Source: JBBIRT01 sp037441725 (GTDB taxonomy: Bacteria > Desulfobacterota > BSN033 > UBA1163). Taken from it: a stretch of DNA of 35,422 nucleotides. Numbering within the stretch: the first letter of the stretch is position 1; each line of letters opens with the position of its first letter. The notes under the pieces are model-generated. The model made no database searches. It saw only the letters and a program-made list of their open reading frames with translations, and was not told where the DNA came from. The stretch lies in contig JBBIRT010000013.1 of NCBI GenBank assembly GCA_037441725.1, positions 1 through 35,422 on the forward strand, given 5' to 3'. The position numbers and the translations under genes are program-made. Shown here piece by piece: positions 31,614 to 35,422 of the stretch.

Positions 31614-32549
31614 TTACCTCTTCTTTATGAAAGAGAATATCCCCTCTGAAAAGAGCATGATGACTACAACATAAATGACACCAAGAATTAAAGACCACCT
31701 TTCTGTAAATCCACTCACAATGTTCTCTAATAAAACAATGATTCCAGATCCAATCACGGGTCCGAGGAGACTTCCAGAACCTCCTAAAATTAACATAAGC
31801 AAGGCCTTGGCAGAGAGGTCAACTCCAAAATAGGAAGGGTTGACAAACCCACTATAATACACCCAGAGCACCCCACTGATTCCTGCAAAGATTCCAGCAA
31901 AGACAAAAGCCAGGTATTTGTAACGCCATACAGGATACCCTAATGCTTTCATCCTGGATTCACTCTCCCGAACTCCTCTGAGGGCATATCCAAAAGGGGA
32001 GTGGAGAAAGATAAAAAGGGCAACTAAAATGATTAGAAAAAGAATTAATGTAAAATAATAAAAATGGAGATCAGGCTTCAAATCAATTCCCAAACCGATT
32101 TCACGCCGCCCGATCCCTGGCAATCCATCATCCCCTCGGGTGAAGCTTCTCCATTTGAAGGCAATCCCCCACAGCACTTGGGACAAGGCCAGAGTAATTA
32201 ACATAAAATAGGCACCCAAGGCCCTGATGGCAAGAAACCCGAATAAAACCGCAGTCAATCCCCCAAGTCCAATTCCAACCACCATGACCAACCAGAAATT
32301 CTTAATTCCTGCCAAATATAGTAATCCGGTTGCATAGGCTGCCACTCCAAAATAAGTAGCATGCCCCAATGAGGGAAGCCCAGTGTGACCGACTAATATA
32401 TCCAGACTCAGTGCAAAGATTGCCATAATGAATATCTGGATGACCAAACCAACATAATAATTGGAAAAGAAATAGGGGAGGAAAAGTACTAAACCCATGA
32501 ATAGACAGGGTAAAAGGAGAGGACTTTTAAGAATCTCAAATTTTTTCAC
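31614..32549 (-). CDS. livM: Branched-chain amino acid-type ABC permease LivM
   Basis: 311 aa with about 8-9 hydrophobic segments. The LivM core is visible: 'GLPSLGHATYFGVAAYATGLL' near residue 55, and the conserved cytoplasmic coupling loop 'GRALRGVRESESRMKALGYP'-type segment near 190. 'GGSGSLLGPVIGSG' lies near 250. Inner-membrane permease pairing with LivH, whose stop overlaps this start (ATGA). Confidence 0.95.
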   Translation of the reverse strand: MKKFEILKSPLLLPCLFMGLVLFLPYFFSNYYVGLVIQIFIMAIFALSLDILVGHTGLPSLGHATYFGVAAYATGLLYLAGIKNFWLVMVVGIGLGGLTAVLFGFLAIRALGAYFMLITLALSQVLWGIAFKWRSFTRGDDGLPGIGRREIGLGIDLKPDLHFYYFTLILFLIILVALFIFLHSPFGYALRGVRESESRMKALGYPVWRYKYLAFVFAGIFAGISGVLWVYYSGFVNPSYFGVDLSAKALLMLILGGSGSLLGPVIGSGIIVLLENIVSGFTERWSLILGVIYVVVIMLFSEGIFSFIKKR

Positions 32550-33406
32550 TCTTCTTTCCTTCCAAATATTCCAGTTGGTTTAATAGCCAAGACAATGGCC
32601 ATTGGTGCAAAAAGGGTAAATAGGGAAAGCTCAGGGAAGAGAGCTTTTCCAAAATTATCAACCAGACCCACAAAAAGGCTTCCTAAAAAAGCTCCTTTGA
32701 GGCTCCCTATCCCTCCAATAATCACAACCACTAATGCTAAGAGTAACATCGAGAGATCCACTCCAGGGAAAACCCCCACAAAAGGCCCTCCAATCATCCC
32801 TCCAATCCCTGCCAATAAGGCTCCTAAGGCAAAAACGCCAACAAAGACTACCTGAATATTGATGCCTGTACCCCTTAACATCTCTTCATCATCCACTCCT
32901 GCTCGGACGATCGCCCCAAATTTTGTCTTCTCCTGAAAAATCCAGAGGCCAATAGCAACCAAAATTCCGACTAAAATCACAAAAAGTCGATAGGAGGGAA
33001 AAACCACACTTCCGATCCAAATTGAACCCTTCAAGAGAGAGGGCTTGGGAAGGGCCTGTGGGTTCCCTCCCCAAATCCAGAGGCACAGATCAGCAATGAT
33101 GAAAACAAAACCAAAGGTCAAAAGGACCTGCTGAAGCTCCTTCATATGAAATCGCCGAAGGAAAAATCTTTGCATGATGATCCCAACCAACACCACCCCA
33201 ATGGAAGAGGCTAAGGTGGCCAGAAGGAAGTTTCCTGTGGCCTTCAAGACAGTTAACCCAATATAGGCACCCAAGAGATAAAAAGATCCATGGGCAATAT
33301 TGATGATCTTCATCAGACCAAAAATCAGGGTAAATCCTGAAGCAACGAGAAAGAGCATCATGCTGAAGGATAGACCATTGAGCGTTTGGATGATCCAAAA
33401 GGACAT
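32546..33406 (-). CDS. livH: Branched-chain amino acid-type ABC permease LivH
   Basis: 286 aa membrane permease. LivH features are an N-terminal 'LNGLSFSMMLFLVASGFTLI', 'KIINIAHGSFYLLGAY' near residue 33, coupling loop 'FGAIVRAGVDDEEMLRGTG' near 170, and 'GGIGSLKGAFLGSLFVG' near 230. It begins 12 bases after the substrate-binding protein gene. Confidence 0.95.
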   Translation of the reverse strand: MSFWIIQTLNGLSFSMMLFLVASGFTLIFGLMKIINIAHGSFYLLGAYIGLTVLKATGNFLLATLASSIGVVLVGIIMQRFFLRRFHMKELQQVLLTFGFVFIIADLCLWIWGGNPQALPKPSLLKGSIWIGSVVFPSYRLFVILVGILVAIGLWIFQEKTKFGAIVRAGVDDEEMLRGTGINIQVVFVGVFALGALLAGIGGMIGGPFVGVFPGVDLSMLLLALVVVIIGGIGSLKGAFLGSLFVGLVDNFGKALFPELSLFTLFAPMAIVLAIKPTGIFGRKEE

Positions 33407-33418
33407 CAGTTCTCCTTA

Positions 33419-34609
33419 TTATTTCTTTGGCATCCAGTATTGATCCACATCGGGAATCTTATCGATTACGATGTTATTATATTTCCCATCCTTTTTGTCT
33501 ACACGTTGAATGAAGGTGCTGAAAATCACATTTTGGTGGTCATCAAATCGGACCGGACCTCTGGGAGCCTCAAATTTCACACCCCTCAGGGCTTTAAGGA
33601 AGGCCTCCTGATTCTCAATTTTTCCTCCTACGGCCTCAAGGGCCTTCACAATAAATTTGGCCCCCACATATCCCCCCTCGGATAATGACCCAGGATCATA
33701 GCGATACCTCTTTCGATATTCCGAGACAAATCGTTTATTCTCCACCGAATCATAGCCAATGGAATAACGGGCATAGCTCTCCACCCCTAAAACTGCATCC
33801 TTTTGTGAAGGGAGATTGGCTTCATCAGTTACTCCCTCTTCACAAAATAGTTTGATCTTTTCTTTTAATCCATATTCATCATATTGGTTGACAAACCGGA
33901 TTGCATCGCTTCCTGCAAAAAAGGCCCAAGTCCTATCTACCTTGCCAACATAGTTGGCCACCTTTGCTAAGTAGGGTGCAAAATCGTTTGTCCCGAGGGG
34001 AGGATAAATCCCCTCCACTACTTCTCCCCCCATAAATTTAAATGTCTTCATGAAGCCAGCCGCCTTTTCATGACCTGCAGCATAATCTGATCCCATCATA
34101 ATAATTTTTCTCACTCCCATTTTGGCATAGGCATACCACCCTCCAGCTAAATCCTGCTGCCCATTGGCAAAAGAGGTTCTAAAGATATAAGGGCTCCGTT
34201 GTTCCTGTGTAAGTTTAGTCGCACCTGCATTAGTAATGACAAGGGGGATCTTCTTTTCAATGACATAATCCCTGACTGCATAGGCCACTGCACTGCTAAT
34301 AATCCCTGCAAGGATGTGGACTTGATCCTTTTCGACCAATTTCTTGGCCTTCACCAGTCCAACCTCAGGCTTACCCTCGGTATCCTCATCAATAAAAATG
34401 ATCTCTCTGCCTGCCACCTTATACCCAATTTCCTCAAGATAGAGTTTAAACCCGTCTTTCAAATCGTTTCCAAATTTAGCAAAGACTCCAACATAAGGAG
34501 CCAAGTATCCAATCTTTATAGGTTCAGCCGCCCCAGCCACCCTTTGCCCTCCAGAATAAAAAGAAAAAATGAAGGCAAAAACCATCATCATTAATAGATG
34601 CTTTCTCAT
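33419..34609 (-). CDS. Periplasmic substrate-binding protein of LIV-type ABC transporter (1)
   Basis: 396 aa. A signal peptide (residues 1-28, 'GGQRVAGAAEP') is followed by a type-I periplasmic binding domain ('IKIGYLAPYVGVFAKFGNDL', 'VHILAGIISSAVAYAVRDYV', 'FANGQQDLAGGWYAYAKMGV', 'GPVRFDDHQNVIFSTFIQRV'). It captures the substrate for LivHMGF. The family binds branched-chain amino acids, amides, urea, aromatic acids and others, so the ligand cannot be assigned. AGGAGGTAAG precedes the ATG. Confidence 0.93.
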   Translation of the reverse strand: MRKHLLMMMVFAFIFSFYSGGQRVAGAAEPIKIGYLAPYVGVFAKFGNDLKDGFKLYLEEIGYKVAGREIIFIDEDTEGKPEVGLVKAKKLVEKDQVHILAGIISSAVAYAVRDYVIEKKIPLVITNAGATKLTQEQRSPYIFRTSFANGQQDLAGGWYAYAKMGVRKIIMMGSDYAAGHEKAAGFMKTFKFMGGEVVEGIYPPLGTNDFAPYLAKVANYVGKVDRTWAFFAGSDAIRFVNQYDEYGLKEKIKLFCEEGVTDEANLPSQKDAVLGVESYARYSIGYDSVENKRFVSEYRKRYRYDPGSLSEGGYVGAKFIVKALEAVGGKIENQEAFLKALRGVKFEAPRGPVRFDDHQNVIFSTFIQRVDKKDGKYNNIVIDKIPDVDQYWMPKK

Positions 34610-34681
34610 TTTCTTACCTCCTCATAATATATATTTTGATAATTAAAAGAAAAGTTCATCCAATCATCTCCTATCACCTCC

Positions 34682-35422
34682 TTATCTTTTAAATGGCACG
34701 TATCTCCCATCCTTAATCATAACCGGGACAAAGGCTTCTCCCAATGTCCCTTCATGATCTGTGGGAGAATATTTGAAATCTCCAAGAAACCCAGAAAATT
34801 TGACCTTTTCGAGGGCATCTCTCAGGGCTTTACGATCATCCGTCCGGGCGATCTTTAATCCTTCGATTACAATCCCAATGGGGTCATATCCATTTCTATA
34901 AAAACCATTCCATTCCGTCTTTCCATATTTTTCCTGAATAGCCTTCCTAAGAGGATCGAAAAGATTCTTCCTGTAAGGATCATCTGGGGGCAAGAGATCT
35001 GCATACAAGTCTTTGAGTCCAAAGATGACCCAACGTCCTCCTTCCACAATTTTGCCGGCTAACTTGAGGAAATCTGGAGTGGGAATCCCTGCGCTGGCTA
35101 CCACAGGGGTCTCCATCCCTAATTGTTGATAATTTTTAGCAATAACCGCAGCTGGATTTGCATTCGCATAAAGCATGATCAGATCGGGTCGAGCAGCCTT
35201 GACCTTTGTCAATTGGGGAATCATGCTGGTATCTGCAGGTTCAAACTTCTCAGTAATAATAATGGAATCACCCAGTTTCTCAACATTCTCCGCAATTCCC
35301 TGAGCTCCATTCATCCCATAGGTATCTGTACTATGGAGGAGAGCTATCTTCTTGGCCCCAAAGGTCTGTACGGCAAAGTTAAGCATCCTCTGCCCGAGAC
35401 GATAGTCCGTCACTGGAACACA
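34682..35422 (-). CDS. Periplasmic substrate-binding protein of LIV-type ABC transporter (2), partial
   Basis: The last 246 or so codons of a second type-I periplasmic binding protein. The reading frame stays open to the right edge, so the signal peptide and first lobe are outside the window. Visible core: 'FGAKKIALLHSTDTYGMNGA', 'ARPDLIMLYANANPAAVIAK', 'TPVVASAGIPTPDFLKLAGK', and the C-terminal 'FKYSPTDHEGTLGEAFVPVM'. It is only 72 bases upstream of the first binding protein and clearly different in sequence, so the operon offers two specificities for one permease. Confidence 0.9.
   Translation of the reverse strand, partial: CVPVTDYRLGQRMLNFAVQTFGAKKIALLHSTDTYGMNGAQGIAENVEKLGDSIIITEKFEPADTSMIPQLTKVKAARPDLIMLYANANPAAVIAKNYQQLGMETPVVASAGIPTPDFLKLAGKIVEGGRWVIFGLKDLYADLLPPDDPYRKNLFDPLRKAIQEKYGKTEWNGFYRNGYDPIGIVIEGLKIARTDDRKALRDALEKVKFSGFLGDFKYSPTDHEGTLGEAFVPVMIKDGRYVPFKR

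Noticed and set aside
34199..34594. 131-codon plus-strand open frame
   Set aside because: Antisense to the well-supported substrate-binding protein, with no ribosome binding site or recognisable domain.
1..35422. CRISPR arrays, tRNA/rRNA genes, insertion sequences or prophage
   Set aside because: No regularly spaced repeats, cloverleaf sequences, transposase/integrase genes or phage genes were seen by reading. A dedicated scan was not possible.

Overview
The window is gene-dense, moderately AT-rich DNA with bacterial operon structure. The gene content points to a strictly anaerobic, Gram-negative, Desulfobacterota (former Deltaproteobacteria)-like organism. The clues are a probable Re-type citrate synthase, a two-subunit oxygen-sensitive class I fumarase, heterodisulfide-reductase-like HdrC/HdrB proteins, a full-length lysine 2,3-aminomutase, two NtrC-type sigma-54 activators with cognate kinases, and a LIV-type ABC importer with an IclR regulator. 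The taxonomy is an inference from gene content only.

Positions 1-5207 (minus strand) hold a likely operon: a LacI-family regulator, malate dehydrogenase, fumarase alpha and beta, a UbiA-family prenyltransferase, HdrC-like and HdrB-like (cut by the window edge). It joins a C4-dicarboxylate segment of the TCA cycle to quinone synthesis and Fe-S electron transfer. A LacI-type operator lies directly before the regulator start. Positions 5286-8690 (minus) encode a Re-citrate-synthase-like enzyme carrying an unusual C-terminal Cache-like sensor domain, followed by an AMP-forming acyl-CoA synthetase. AspS and an RlmI-like rRNA methyltransferase follow.

Positions 11916-18963 (minus) hold a co-oriented set: ATP-grasp ligase 2, PAS histidine kinase, NtrC-type regulator, orphan receiver protein, small lipoprotein, lysine 2,3-aminomutase and ATP-grasp ligase 1. 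The two Ddl-like ligases are divergent paralogues. Together with the aminomutase they could form a beta-lysine ligation pathway, which is a hypothesis.

Positions 19095-26733 (plus) begin with a divergent TatC, a membrane histidine kinase and a second NtrC-type regulator. A sigma-54-like promoter follows, then a run of envelope genes: a small secreted protein, an Ala-rich lipoprotein ending in three lysines, a YafK/DpaA-like YkuD-domain lipoprotein, a canonical L,D-transpeptidase and an uncharacterised exported protein. This looks like a self-contained module for attaching lipoproteins to, and releasing them from, peptidoglycan. It is the most interesting candidate system in the window.

Positions 26588-29095 (minus) carry a TVP38-family membrane protein, an unknown protein, a GAF-GGDEF diguanylate cyclase and a small exported protein. 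A strong bidirectional hairpin terminator at 29156-29188 separates them from an iclR-livFGMH operon with two substrate-binding proteins, the second cut by the right edge. I saw no tRNA, rRNA, CRISPR array or insertion sequence, and no gene-free stretch longer than 300 bases.
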